A DNA stretch of 64,000 nucleotides from Micromonosporaceae bacterium (GCA_020027875.1 JAHRHA010000002.1:1-64000), one strand, 5' to 3'; numbered from the stretch's first letter, positions 7,549-16,453 are shown. The notes: generated by a model not told the origin, from the letters alone. Made by a program: numbers and translations.

Positions 7549-9845
7549 TCAGGTCGGATAACCAAATCGGTTCATCATCTGGCGAAGCTGGGTCTCCCGA
7601 TCGACCTGGCCGAGCTTCTGGTATAGGCGCAACGCCTCGGCCAAGTGGTGTCGTGCCAAATCGAAGCTCTCCTGTGCGTGGTAGTCGATGCCGAGCGCTC
7701 GGTGGGTGAGGGCGACGAGGTCGTCCGCTCCGAGCTCGATGGCGATTGCGTGGGCCTGCTGGTGGCGCTGGACTGCCACCTGGACACCGAGGTCGTACTC
7801 GGCCGACCCGAGGTTGCTGAGGAAAATCGACTCGTTGAGCCGCACCCCAAGGTGTTGGCTAGCGCTACGCCCCGTATCGCCAGGTCTCGCGCGAGGCCGT
7901 AGTCCTGTCGCTGGCCAGCGGCGATACTGTGCTGCTCCAGGACCCGGAGCGTGGCGTGGTCGTCGGAGTCCGCCTCGGTGATCGAGTACGCCTCCGCGAA
8001 GTGGACGTCCGCGTCGTCGTGGTCCCCCAAGTCGGAGAGCACCTTCCCCAGTACGCCGAGCAGGATGGCTCGGCGCTGCGGCGTCGGCGCCAGCTCGAGC
8101 GCCTCGCGGTAGTCGTCGACCGCCGCCACCAGGTCGCCCTGGTTGTAGTAGGCATTACCCCGCTTGGTGACCAGCAAGTGCAGCCGTGCCACGTCCGTGG
8201 GCGACTGCGCTCGTACCGCCGCGATGGCATCGGAGAGCAGCCGGAGGAAGCCGAGCGTGTGTCCGTGGTCGTCCAGATAGCCGCCGGTCGCGATGGTCTC
8301 GACGATCGCGGCGAAGGCGTCGACATCCGTGCCACGCGCGTCGGTCGCCGCCGCGAGCACGTTCTCCATGTCGGCCTCGAGGAGTTCGTAGTCGTTGGCG
8401 TGCGCGGTCACGAAGGTCCGGACCGCCTCGATCGTCGCAACTCCGTCCGCATGCGCGGCGCGCCACAGTTCACGCGCATAGCCGAAAGTCAGATCGTGAA
8501 TCTCATAGGCAGGGCTGCCCGTCTTCCGCTTGGCCAGGCTGATGTCAACCAGGCGGTTCAGCGCCTCCCGCGTCGTCCGAGCGTCGAACCCTACGCACAG
8601 CGAGAGCAGATCGACCGTGGCCGAGCCGCCGGCCAACGCGCCGAAGGCGGCGAGGATTGCCCTACTGTCCACATTGTCTAGTTTGTCGTACGTCTGGTCC
8701 AGCAGGCGCCGTACGCTGTCGCGTCCTTCGGCGGCGAACCCCGTCGGCATCGCGAGATCGTGCGGTGTCCCAGCGAGATGCTCCCGGAGCTCCCTCGCCG
8801 TAAGGCCATATTGGCGGAGGTGGTGGCCCGCGATCTCGATGGCGAACGGGTGATAGCCGAGGTCCTTGCACAGCGCCTCGGCGTCTGGCTGACCGATAAG
8901 GGTCTCGTCCTGGGCGTGCAGCGCGAGCAGACGCGGCGCCTCGACTGAGTCAAGGCCACCAACCTCGAGCGCGTGACGGAGGCCGAGCTTGAGTCGCGAG
9001 GTGACGAGCGCCGCAACACCGGCGGGCATCGCCGAGAGCACCGCGTGCAGCGCGCGTGGATTCCACGCGTCGTCGAAGACACAAAACCGGATACCGCTTC
9101 GCGCGATAATCTTGCCGATCACCACCAGGCGAGCATCGCCGGAGGTTGCCGCCAGGCGCTCGCGGTCGCCCGCCCCCGCCAGGAGACGCGCGATCCCGTC
9201 AAGGATGACCGCTTCGTCCCAGAAGCCTGTGCGCAGCCAGAGATACGGACCGGCTCCTGCCTCCACCCGTCGGTCCGAGATGGTGGCGGCGGCTGCGGTC
9301 TTGCCGCTACCCCCCAACCCATAAAGGAGGACCGCCTCGCCCTGGTCGAGCAGCCGATCGACGTCGGCCATCAATGGCTCGCGTCCCAGCAGTTCGGCGG
9401 GGCGGTTCAGCTTGTTGACCGGGCTGTCGAAGAGCACGATGTCAAGCCGGGCCGTCGCGTCCGAGGGCACGACCAGAGGCGCCGACTGGGATTCGGCTGA
9501 CTCAACTGCGCCACCCTGTACCGAAGGTGCTCGCAGCTCGCCGGCTTCACCCAGGCCTCGCTGGCTTTCGCGTTCGGCATTCCAGGCCGGGGCCGCTTTT
9601 TTCCGCAGCTTCTCGGCCTTCTCGACGTCCCCCGCTAGGTGCTCGACCACGAGCTCGAGGTTGCCCTTGCTGATCAGCCTCGCGCCGGTGAAGAAGGCGG
9701 ACAGCGTGCTGGGTGCCAGCGCGACCTCCCTGCCGATCTCGGACAGCGAGGGCTGTCCGGCGTCTCGGTGCAACCGGTCAAGGTAGGTCAGCAACGCACG
9801 GACCGGCCCGTCGGCCGGCCATTTGCGCTTGCTGAACTGAGGCAA
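7549..9845 (-). CDS. HTH-NB-ARC-TPR (STAND ATPase) regulator, frameshifted near C-terminus
   Basis: The product starts with an XRE-like helix-turn-helix (LSEIGREVALAPSTLSAFF, residues about 34-54). An NB-ARC ATPase follows, with Walker A GLGGSGKT (about 176-183), Walker B RFCVFDDAWNP (about 253-262), a GLPL-like GYHPFAIEIAGHHL and an MHD-like YEIHDL. The C-terminal half is TPR repeats. The TTG start at 9845 is chosen for its GGGGAGG ribosome site. After residue about 665 the intact frame becomes nonsense; the true TPR end continues one frame over (MRLNESIFLSNLGSAEYDL to GYPT), implying one lost base at CCCC 7845-7848. STAND ATPases are signal-dependent switches; the ligand is unknown. The S8 remnant lies immediately downstream. 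Confidence 0.85.
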
Positions 9846-10075
9846 CGAACCTCCCCGGCAGTCCCGACCAGCCGACCGAGACAGCATCGGCGTGATCACG
9901 GTAGCCGTCAGACGATCATCTGTAGATCCACCACTCGGTCCGAGTCGGCTTCGCTACGCCTTCGCAATCCATCGGCGATGCATTCGCGATTCGTTCGATG
10001 GCCCCCGGCAGCCTCCAACCTGGACTCAGGCGGCCGATCGCCAAGCCGCCGAAACCACAAGTGAGGAGCCCCGAG

Positions 10076-10300
10076 ATGAACCCGATGCACCCGTACGTGG
10101 CGGAACAGATGATCGCCGCCCGTCAGCACGAGATGATCAACGACGCGACCAGCTACCGGGTCGCCGCCGAAGCTCGGCGCACACGAAGGGCCGAACGCAA
10201 GGCGAGGCGCGAGGCGCGGCGTGCCGCCGCCGTCGTCGCCGACCCGAAACCGGCCCCGTCGCCGGCCACGACCACCTCGGTCGCCGCGCAGGCGAGCTGA
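10076..10300 (+). CDS. Small basic hypothetical protein (74 aa)
   Basis: The ATG at 10076 has a GAGGAG ribosome site. The product begins MNPMHPYVAEQMIAARQHEM, continues with an Arg/Lys-rich helix (RRTRRAERKARREARRAAA) and ends in a Pro/Ala/Thr-rich tail. It has no signal peptide or membrane segment. Small proteins with this N-terminus are, from memory, common in Micromonosporaceae but have no assigned function. It is divergent from the HTH-NB-ARC gene and is followed by a strong hairpin. Confidence 0.65.
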   Translation: MNPMHPYVAEQMIAARQHEMINDATSYRVAAEARRTRRAERKARREARRAAAVVADPKPAPSPATTTSVAAQAS

Positions 10301-10312
10301 CGATCACCCCCG

Positions 10313-10338
10313 GGCGCCCCGCGAACGCGGGGCGCCTT
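10313..10338 (+). terminator. Strong GC hairpin terminator
   Basis: GGCGCCCCGC (10313-10322) pairs perfectly with GCGGGGCGCC (10327-10336) around a GAAC loop and is followed by TT. It begins 13 bases after the stop of the small basic protein. The perfect 10-bp GC stem directly after a stop codon makes transcription termination likely. Confidence 0.7.
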
Positions 10339-10408
10339 CCCGGTCCCGTCCTCACCGAACAGCCGAAATCAAGGCCGCGACACCACAAACAGATCGGAGC
10401 ACGCAGCC

Positions 10409-10522
10409 GTGTCCACAAAGGCGTCGCCACGCGCATGGGTTCTGCCGCTGATCACCGCGGTCGTCGTAGCGGCCGTGCCGATCCTAGTGACGCTCTGGCT
10501 CACCGGATCAGGCGCGCGATAA
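10409..10522 (+). CDS. Small single-pass membrane protein (37 aa)
   Basis: A GTG at 10409 with GGAG nine bases upstream opens 37 codons. The product has a short basic start (STKASPRAW) followed by one clear membrane helix (VLPLITAVVVAAVPILVTLWL) and a short tail. It abuts the end of the convergent hypothetical gene at 10523. Size, charge bias and hydrophobic core fit a genuine small membrane protein. I do not recognise a family. Confidence 0.45.
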   Translation: MSTKASPRAWVLPLITAVVVAAVPILVTLWLTGSGAR

Positions 10523-10900
10523 TCAGGACCCCGGAATGACCTCGAGAATCTCCCATGCCTCACCAGCACCGCGGACTTCGTAGGCACGGCCCGAGTCCAG
10601 CTCAACGACCCGATCCGACAGCGTCAGCCGGTCGATCAGTGTGCCGTCCGGCCGCGCCATCCGGTATACCTGCCCGCCAGACCACGTCCGGCAGGTAACC
10701 CGCCAGCCAGTGCCGTCGTAACCGATGCGGTAGGTCTCACCGGGCGAAATCCAGTAGTGCCAGCGACCGTCGTTCTGCAGTACGACACCTACCGGGCGAT
10801 AACAGGTTCGAGACGGCGAGCCGGCAGCCTCCGACTCGGACTGGACGGCCAGCTCGACAATCAGGCGGCCAAGCATGTGCGCGGTAGCGGTCCTGATCAC
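10523..10900 (-). CDS. Hypothetical protein after GntR regulator (125 aa)
   Basis: A soluble, beta-rich 125-residue product with aromatic-rich stretches (WHYWISPGETYRIGYDGTGWRVTCRTW) and a possible DNA- or ligand-binding barrel. The GTG start lies 3 bases after the GntR-family stop, so the two are translationally coupled. I do not recognise a family. Its tight coupling to the regulator suggests an accessory or antagonist role, which is inference. Confidence 0.65.
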   Translation of the reverse strand: MIRTATAHMLGRLIVELAVQSESEAAGSPSRTCYRPVGVVLQNDGRWHYWISPGETYRIGYDGTGWRVTCRTWSGGQVYRMARPDGTLIDRLTLSDRVVELDSGRAYEVRGAGEAWEILEVIPGS

Positions 10901-10903
10901 AGC

Positions 10904-11653
10904 TCACTCCCGATGCTCGTACTCGATCTCGTGCCGGTCCCCCGGCAGGATAAAGAGGGTCAACCGAACGGGTGTCCCCTCAGGGTCGAAACTACGCCGT
11001 GCAACCTCTGCCACGCTGATGCCTCGCGGAATCGCCAGTATTGCGGATTCCTCTCGCGTTGGCGACCGTGAGATCCACGTATCGACGGTTCGCGTCCACG
11101 GCCGACCCAATCGCTCGAAGACGGCGTAGATGCCCGGCTGAACATCTCCCGGCAGTTCGACCTCCGTACCAGCCACAATGGAGCGCGGGTAGTAGGAGTC
11201 AGCGATTGAGTACGGCTCCTCGTCGACGAAGCGAAGCCGGCGGCGCACCGACACCGGCTCGCCCGGTTTGAGCCTCAGCCAGCTGGCCACGCGCTCGTCG
11301 GCGAAGGCGATCTCGGCGGTGATCTTCTCACTCGGCTCGTGACCCTGTGCCCGTACGCTGCGGCTCCAGGCGTCCGATGGGGTGGCGCTCGCGTCGTTTC
11401 GCTCGCGATCGGAGGCACGCCAGGTCAGCCGCGCGAATTGGCGTACCTGGTGCCCGCGGCCGTTGCGCGAGACGACAAGGCCCTCAGCGACGAGCTCGGC
11501 GATCGCGGCGCGCACCGTCCCGCGGGAGACGCCCTGCTGCCGTACCAGGGTCGCTTCGCTCGGTAGGTAGGCGCCGGCCGCGACAGTCCCGTTCACAATG
11601 TCCCGGCGCAGCCGCCCGGCGAGAGTGGCGTAAATCGGCTGGACGGTTGCCAT
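10904..11653 (-). CDS. GntR-family transcriptional regulator with UTRA domain (HutC type)
   Basis: A 249-residue regulator. The N-terminal winged helix covers residues 5-70 (YATLAGRLRRDIVNGTVAAG, then YLPSEATLVRQQGVSRGTVRAAIAEL), and the UTRA effector-binding domain covers about 95-245 (ASWLRLKPGEPVSVRRRLRFVDEEPYSI). UTRA domains bind small ligands such as sugars, histidine derivatives or fatty acids. GntR/UTRA proteins of this sort also control transfer genes of actinomycete integrative elements. The ATG has GGGGAGA upstream. A perfect inverted repeat at 11691-11704 in its promoter region is the likely operator. Confidence 0.9.
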   Translation of the reverse strand: MATVQPIYATLAGRLRRDIVNGTVAAGAYLPSEATLVRQQGVSRGTVRAAIAELVAEGLVVSRNGRGHQVRQFARLTWRASDRERNDASATPSDAWSRSVRAQGHEPSEKITAEIAFADERVASWLRLKPGEPVSVRRRLRFVDEEPYSIADSYYPRSIVAGTEVELPGDVQPGIYAVFERLGRPWTRTVDTWISRSPTREESAILAIPRGISVAEVARRSFDPEGTPVRLTLFILPGDRHEIEYEHRE

Positions 11654-11690
11654 TCCGTCTCCCCTGTCTGGTCGCGTCAGTGGAGGAAAG

Positions 11691-11704
11691 CCTGTACAGA
11701 CAGG
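11691..11704. promoter_or_regulatory. Candidate GntR operator and promoter
   Basis: The perfect inverted repeat CCTGT-ACAG-ACAGG lies 38 bases upstream of the gntR start. It overlaps a TATCCT hexamer (minus strand, 11707-11702) that could be its -10 box. A further half-site, CCTGTCTG, is at 11663-11670. The arrangement fits autorepression. Confidence 0.5.
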
Positions 11705-11816
11705 ATAGACGGGCTCTTGTAGCTATCGATAGAGGCACATAGCCTTCTCGCATCTCCTGTTCAAAGGGGTTGGGCGGCTCCGGGGGGGGCCGTTCCAACG
11801 GCGAGGGGCGGCAGGC

Positions 11817-12200
11817 GTGACTGTCCGTGAGGTCAGCATCGACCTCCGCAGCGGTGATCGCGTCGTGTCCACATGGGACATGGACGGTGAGATGGCTGAC
11901 CCCCGGCCAGGAACCGATCCCTTTCCGACTGGACCGCGCTGGGCGGTCCACCTCGTCGTCGATGTACCTAGCCTCGCCGACGCCTTACGCATGGCCGAGC
12001 GGGTGGCGACGTCGTTGGCGTTCCTGCCTCAGATCGACCAGGGTGAGACCACGGTCTCGGCCGAGGACCATCAGTCCAAGCGCTACCGCGTCTTCTGTGA
12101 CCGAGCCCTGCCCGACCGATCCCGGTGCACCCTCCCGCCCGGCCACGACGGCGCCTGCGACCACGGCGCCCACGGACACGACGAAGGTGCCAACCGGTGA
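11817..12200 (+). CDS. Hypothetical protein with Cys/His-rich C-terminus (127 aa)
   Basis: The GTG start at 11817 follows a GAGG-containing leader. The first 90 residues look like a compact alpha/beta domain (RWAVHLVVDVPSLADALRMAERVATSLAF). The C-terminus has CDRALPDRSRCTLPPGHDGACDHG, a C-x9-C-x10-C array with His residues of the kind that could hold zinc, seen in many actinobacterial small proteins. The function is not known. It is divergent from the GntR operon and could share its operator region. Confidence 0.6.
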   Translation: MTVREVSIDLRSGDRVVSTWDMDGEMADPRPGTDPFPTGPRWAVHLVVDVPSLADALRMAERVATSLAFLPQIDQGETTVSAEDHQSKRYRVFCDRALPDRSRCTLPPGHDGACDHGAHGHDEGANR

Positions 12201-12206
12201 ACGCGG

Positions 12207-13286
12207 TTAGCTGAGCCGAGCGGCGGCAGCCGCCATGCGTTCGTCGGTGGCCGTCAGTGCGAGCCGCACGTGCCGCTCCCCCGCCGGTCCATAGAACGTG
12301 CCCGGCGCGACCAGCACCCCGCGCGAGGCGAACCAGTCCACGGTGGACCACGAATTGTCACCGCGGGTCGCCCAGAGATACAAGCCTGCCTCGGAGTGGT
12401 CGATCGTGAACCCCGCCCCAGCCAGAGCCTGGCGGAGCACGTCGCGCCGCGCCCGGTAGCGCTCGCGCTGCTCGTCCACGTGCGCCTGATCCCCAAGGGC
12501 GGCGACAATGGCCGCCTGAACCGGCGCGGGCAGCATCATTCCGGCGTGCTTGCGTACGGCGAGCAGCTCGTTCACCAGCGCGGGGTCGCCCGCGACGAAG
12601 CCGGCTCGATACCCCGCGAGATTCGACCGTTTGGACAGGGAGTGAACCGCGAGGACGCCGTCGAACACTCCACCGCAGACAGAGAGAACCGACACGGGCG
12701 AGGACTCCCAGCCCAGCTCCAGGTAGCACTCGTCGCTCGCGACGACCACCCCCCGCTCCCGGGCCCAGTCCACAACTTTGCGCAGGTGCGGCGCGGGCAG
12801 CACCCGGCCGTGCGGGTTTCCCGGCGAGTTGATCCAGACGAGCCGGACCCTGGGCGTGGGACCGAGCGCGACCAGCGAGTCCGACCGGACCACCGATGCC
12901 CCCGCGAGGCGGGCCCCGACCTCGTAGGTCGGGTAGCACACCGAAGGGATCACCACCGTGTCGCCGGGCCCCAGTCCGAGTAGCGTCGGCAGCCAGGCGA
13001 CCAGCTCCTTCGACCCGATCGTGGGCAGCACTCCCGCCGGAGGTACATTCGCGTCACAGCGACGTGCCACGTACGAGTGCACAGCCGCACGAAGCTCCAC
13101 GGTCCCCGCGGTCAGGGGATAGCCGGGCGCGTCCGCGGCCGCCGTCAGCGCCGATTGGATCAGCGGCGGCACCGGGTCGATGGGCGTGCCGATGGACAGG
13201 TCGACTAGCCCGTCGGGGTGCGCCGACGCGAGCGCCTTCGCCGGTTTCAACAGATCCCAGGGAAAGTCCGGCAGCCCAGCCGACAC
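12207..13286 (-). CDS. dapC: N-succinyldiaminopimelate aminotransferase
   Basis: A 359-residue fold type I PLP aminotransferase that converts N-succinyl-2-amino-6-ketopimelate to N-succinyl-LL-DAP with glutamate. It supplies the step between DapD and DapE. Visible features are the start SAGLPDFPWDLLKPAKALA, the substrate-binding SPGNPHG, the DECYLELGW region, and VHSLSKRSNLAGYRAGF with the PLP lysine in SLSKRSN. The GTG at 13286 is chosen because family similarity begins there; the longer frame overlaps the ferredoxin gene. The fdxA-dapC pair is a conserved actinobacterial arrangement. Confidence 0.93.
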   Translation of the reverse strand: MSAGLPDFPWDLLKPAKALASAHPDGLVDLSIGTPIDPVPPLIQSALTAAADAPGYPLTAGTVELRAAVHSYVARRCDANVPPAGVLPTIGSKELVAWLPTLLGLGPGDTVVIPSVCYPTYEVGARLAGASVVRSDSLVALGPTPRVRLVWINSPGNPHGRVLPAPHLRKVVDWARERGVVVASDECYLELGWESSPVSVLSVCGGVFDGVLAVHSLSKRSNLAGYRAGFVAGDPALVNELLAVRKHAGMMLPAPVQAAIVAALGDQAHVDEQRERYRARRDVLRQALAGAGFTIDHSEAGLYLWATRGDNSWSTVDWFASRGVLVAPGTFYGPAGERHVRLALTATDERMAAAAARLS

Positions 13287-13315
13287 CGGCCGGGCTATTG
13301 CGCCTACACGCGCGC

Positions 13316-13642
13316 TCAGTGCTCGGTTTCCCGGGGCGGTTGGGCGACCACGAACGTGGCGTCCTTGTTGATCTTCCCAACCTTCGACGCCCCGCCGGGC
13401 GAGCCGAGGTCCTCGAAGAATTCGTAGTTGGCGGCCGTGTAGTCCTTCCACTGCTCGGGCACATCGTCCTCGTAGAAGATCGCCTCAACTGGGCAAACAG
13501 GCTCGCAGGCCCCACAGTCGACGCACTCATCGGGGTGGATGTAAAGCATCCGGTTGCCCTCGTAGATGCAGTCGACAGGGCACTCCTCGATGCACGCCTT
13601 GTCCAGCAGGTCCACACAAGGCTCGGCGATGATGTAGGTCAC
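13316..13642 (-). CDS. fdxA: 7Fe ferredoxin ([3Fe-4S][4Fe-4S])
   Basis: A 108-residue ferredoxin of the FdxA/FdxC type. Cluster ligands are visible as CVDLLDKACIEECPVDC near the N-terminus and CVDCGACEPVCP at residues 39-50, followed by the family's acidic DDVPEQWKDYTAANYEFF. It carries low-potential electrons to unidentified redox partners in the cytosol. The GTG at 13642 has a GGGAGAGGA ribosome site. It is translated just upstream of dapC in the same operon. Confidence 0.94.
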   Translation of the reverse strand: MTYIIAEPCVDLLDKACIEECPVDCIYEGNRMLYIHPDECVDCGACEPVCPVEAIFYEDDVPEQWKDYTAANYEFFEDLGSPGGASKVGKINKDATFVVAQPPRETEH

Positions 13643-13790
13643 CGGTTGTCCTCTCCCAATGACTAGCCCCCCGGCCTGCGCCGGAGCAGGCCACGATCTA
13701 TCGCAGCCAGCACCAAGCCTAATATCCGCTGCGAAGACAGAACAGCCGGCATGCGGGCCGTAGCGGCGCTGCATCGATCGGAGGTCCAAC

Positions 13791-14744
13791 GTGTTGGCGG
13801 CGCGTGATGTGGGTCACCGCGTCGTGGTGCGGCGATATGTCGGAGTCGGACCACAAGGTCGGCCGCTCCTCACTGACCTGCTCGGCGAGCTTGTCACGAT
13901 CGACGACGATCGCCTCGTCGTACGCGGCGATGACGGCGTCGAGCACGCCGTGCCCCGCGCCGACGTGGCCGCCGCCAAGAAGATCCCGCCCCGACGCGTC
14001 CGGTACTCCGAGATCATCGCCTTGGAGCGCATCGCCGACGAGGCCTGGCCCGCCCCGGTCCACGAACGGCTCGGCGAGTGGTTCCTGCGCGCCGCCGAGG
14101 GCTGGACAAACCGTGCGAACTCCGCACTCCCGCTCGGTGACCCGGGCGTGCCCATCGACGCCGCGATCTCCGCCTGTCAGACCTGGTACGCCGCCCGCGG
14201 GCTCACGCCGCGGATAACCGTCCCGTTGCCGCTGCGGCGCGACGTCGCCCAGGCGTTGACCGCCCGCGGTTGGCACGCTCAGCCCCTCGTACTGGTGCAA
14301 ACCACGACCCTCTCGAACGTCCTGGTCCCGGCGGCGACGCCGCCGGTGGATCTCCGGGAAGCCCCGTCAGTCGACTTCCTCAAGATCGTCGCTGCGCGTA
14401 AGGAGAGCCTGCCCGGGGCCGCGCGGCACGTGCTCACGGCCTTGGCCGAGGTCCGCTTCGCAGAGGTACGCGGGGACCACGGGGCCCTGCTCGCCATCGC
14501 TCGCGGTGCCGTGGTGGACGGTTGGCTCCACCTCGGCCTCGTCGAGGTGATCGAGTCGGCCCGCGGCCGCGGGTATGCCCGGGGATTGACCCAGGCGCTC
14601 GCCGGCTGGGCCGCTGGGCGGGGGGCGGCTCGGGCCCTGCTGCAGGTCGAAGAGCAGAACACGGCCGGGGTCGCCCTGTACAAAGTGATGGGATTCACCA
14701 CCCACCATCGCTACATGACGTTCCGCGCACCCAGCACCGCCTAG
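13791..14744 (+). CDS. GNAT-family N-acetyltransferase with N-terminal SH3-like region
   Basis: A 317-residue protein divergent from the ferredoxin gene. Residues 8-65 form a small beta-barrel-like region (GHRVVVRRYV, DLLGELVTIDDDRLVVRGDDG). The middle is an acyltransferase-like half, and the GNAT acetyl-CoA motif ESARGRGYARGLTQALAGWA is near residues 255-275, followed by VALYKVMGFTTHHRY. It transfers an acetyl group to an unknown amine or protein. The start may be the GTG at 13789 region or TTG at 13791; neither has a strong ribosome site. Confidence 0.85.
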   Translation: MLAARDVGHRVVVRRYVGVGPQGRPLLTDLLGELVTIDDDRLVVRGDDGVEHAVPRADVAAAKKIPPRRVRYSEIIALERIADEAWPAPVHERLGEWFLRAAEGWTNRANSALPLGDPGVPIDAAISACQTWYAARGLTPRITVPLPLRRDVAQALTARGWHAQPLVLVQTTTLSNVLVPAATPPVDLREAPSVDFLKIVAARKESLPGAARHVLTALAEVRFAEVRGDHGALLAIARGAVVDGWLHLGLVEVIESARGRGYARGLTQALAGWAAGRGAARALLQVEEQNTAGVALYKVMGFTTHHRYMTFRAPSTA

Positions 14745-14804
14745 ATCGACATATACAGGTTTGGCGACTTTCGCCAGTGTGACGGCCATCACAACCCCTC
14801 TAGC

Positions 14805-14826
14805 GTTAACAGGTTGTTCATCTTCG
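14805..14826 (+). promoter_or_regulatory. Candidate PHO box upstream of PhoX-like phosphatase
   Basis: Two adjacent 11-base units, GTTAACAGGTT and GTTCATCTTCG, resemble the direct repeats bound by PhoP in actinomycetes (consensus around GTTCACC). The second unit matches best. They lie 28-49 bases upstream of the phosphatase ATG. Phosphate control of a PhoX-type enzyme is well established elsewhere; the site itself is an inference. Confidence 0.45.
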
Positions 14827-14853
14827 TACGCACACTCCTGAGGAGAGATCACT

Positions 14854-16329
14854 ATGACCGAAATCAACCGACGCAGTGTCCTGCGGGGCGCGGCCGCGGT
14901 AGCCGGCGCCGCCGTGGTCGGCGGGCCATTCGCCGGTTTCCTCGCCCGCTCGGCCTTCGCCGATGCCGACAGCGCATCGTTCCGTCAGCTTCGCGCGATC
15001 CCCGACCTGCGCGACGGAATGGTGCGGCTCTGGCTGCCCGAGGGCTTCCAGTACCGCTCATTCCACGACACAGAGTTCCCTGTCGTCCTCGACGACGGCA
15101 CACTACTGCCCGGCCGTCACGACGGGATGGCCGCCTTCAATGGTCCGGACGGAAACATCCTGCTGGTACGCAACCACGAGATCAACGGGCCGGGAGCTCC
15201 CATGGGCATCGCCGGGGAGGCCTACGACTCGAGGGCCCGGGGCGGAACCACAACGATCGAGGTCAACCGGTTTGGCGAGGTGGTTCGCTCCTTCACGAGC
15301 TGCAACGGAACCCAGATGAACTGCTCAGGCGGCCCCATGCCGTGGGGCAGCTGGATCAGCTGCGAGGAGACCATCAACGGACCGGACGTGGGCCCCGACT
15401 TCACCGGAGCCTCCAACGTGACCTTGACCCAGCGGCACGGGTTCATCTTCGAAGTACCCAAAGACGGGCAGTCCGACCGGCAGCCGATCACCAACGCCGG
15501 CAGGTTCGCGCACGAGTCGGTCGCCTTCGACCCGCACGACGGCATCCTCTATCTGACTGAGGACAACTTCGGCTTCCCCTCGGGCTTCTACCGCTACATT
15601 CCGGCGACGAATCCTATGCAGTCTGCGCACCTCGACAACGACGGCCGGCTGCAGATGCTCGCGGTCGCGGACCAGCCCAATGCCAACCTGGCCGCGGAGC
15701 AGGACCGTCGCGCGACGTACCAGGTCGAGTGGGTCGACATCGACGACCCAGCGCCAACCTTCCCCTTCACCCCGGGCCAAACTGCACCGACCACGAATGA
15801 CACGGCGTTGACCTATGTCGGCAATCAGGGGCGGGCACAGGGTGCCGCGTACTTCTCCCGCCTCGAGGGATCCGCCTTCGACAACGGCGTCGTGTACTTC
15901 ACGGCCACGCAAGGTGGCGGCCCGGCTGAGACAAGCCTCGGCCCGATCGCAGATGGCTACGGCAACGGCAGCGGTCAGATCTGGGCGTACCACACCCGCT
16001 CGAGCCACCTTCAGCTGCTCTATCAGTCGACGGGACCGGATGTCCTCGACTTCCCCGACAACGTCACCACCAGCCCCCGCGGAACCCTCGTCCTGTGCGA
16101 AGACAACGTCAATGACAACTTCCTGCGCGGCCTCACCCGAGGCGGGCAACTCTTCGACATCGCCCTGAACCGGCTCGTGAGCCAATTGGGCGCGAAGCCG
16201 ACCCGGTTCAACGACGAGTTCGCCGGATCGACGTTCAGCCCGGACGGTCACACCCTGTTCGTAAACATTCAGGCGGGGAACGGGATGTCGTTCGCGATCT
16301 GGGGCAACTGGGACCGCCTAGGCGTCTAG
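14854..16329 (+). CDS. PhoX-family alkaline phosphatase (DUF839), Tat-exported
   Basis: A 491-residue secreted enzyme. The N-terminus has a twin-arginine signal (NRRSVLRGAAAVAGAAVVGG, residues 5-24). The mature part is a DUF839/PhoX beta-propeller with NHEINGPG, SWISCEETINGP and FAHESVAFDPHDGILYLTEDN, motifs whose acidic and Asn residues bind calcium and iron in PhoX. PhoX releases phosphate from organic phosphomonoesters outside the cell. The ribosome site is GAGGAGAGATC. A candidate PHO box is in the leader. A family B repeat follows the stop. Confidence 0.9.
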   Translation: MTEINRRSVLRGAAAVAGAAVVGGPFAGFLARSAFADADSASFRQLRAIPDLRDGMVRLWLPEGFQYRSFHDTEFPVVLDDGTLLPGRHDGMAAFNGPDGNILLVRNHEINGPGAPMGIAGEAYDSRARGGTTTIEVNRFGEVVRSFTSCNGTQMNCSGGPMPWGSWISCEETINGPDVGPDFTGASNVTLTQRHGFIFEVPKDGQSDRQPITNAGRFAHESVAFDPHDGILYLTEDNFGFPSGFYRYIPATNPMQSAHLDNDGRLQMLAVADQPNANLAAEQDRRATYQVEWVDIDDPAPTFPFTPGQTAPTTNDTALTYVGNQGRAQGAAYFSRLEGSAFDNGVVYFTATQGGGPAETSLGPIADGYGNGSGQIWAYHTRSSHLQLLYQSTGPDVLDFPDNVTTSPRGTLVLCEDNVNDNFLRGLTRGGQLFDIALNRLVSQLGAKPTRFNDEFAGSTFSPDGHTLFVNIQAGNGMSFAIWGNWDRLGV

Positions 16330-16336
16330 CCCACGT

Positions 16337-16409
16337 CAAGATCGCCGTGATCATGACCTCACCGTCGCGAAAAGGCGTCGATCATGACCTCCAGGTCATG
16401 ATCGACGCC
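16337..16409 (-). repeat. Family B palindromic element, copy B2
   Basis: Read on the minus strand it has the family order. A perfect palindrome comes first (arms 16375-16391 and 16393-16409), then TTTTCGCGACGGTGAGGTC and ATGATCACGGCGATCTTG. It lies between the convergent phosphatase and a membrane protein gene, 8 bases after the phosphatase stop. Confidence 0.85.
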
Positions 16410-16453
16410 TGAGGTTTGCGCCTGAGATCCCTGGCCACCTGCCGGGGGACCGG

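Noticed and set aside
7549-7845. Separate 98-residue TPR protein
   Set aside because: It is the displaced C-terminus of the NB-ARC-TPR gene after a one-base frameshift; there is no ribosome site and the TPR pattern continues directly from the upstream frame.
6940-9845. A working anti-phage defence module
   Set aside because: The protease has a deleted catalytic region and is secreted by its signal peptide. Nothing else in the neighbourhood is a known defence gene, so only the association is reported.
15325-16251. 308-codon frame opposite the PhoX-like gene
   Set aside because: It is a shadow of the phosphatase in high-GC DNA; it has no motifs and no ribosome site. Similar long antisense frames opposite sdhA, the ABC exporters, tldD and valS were dropped for the same reason.
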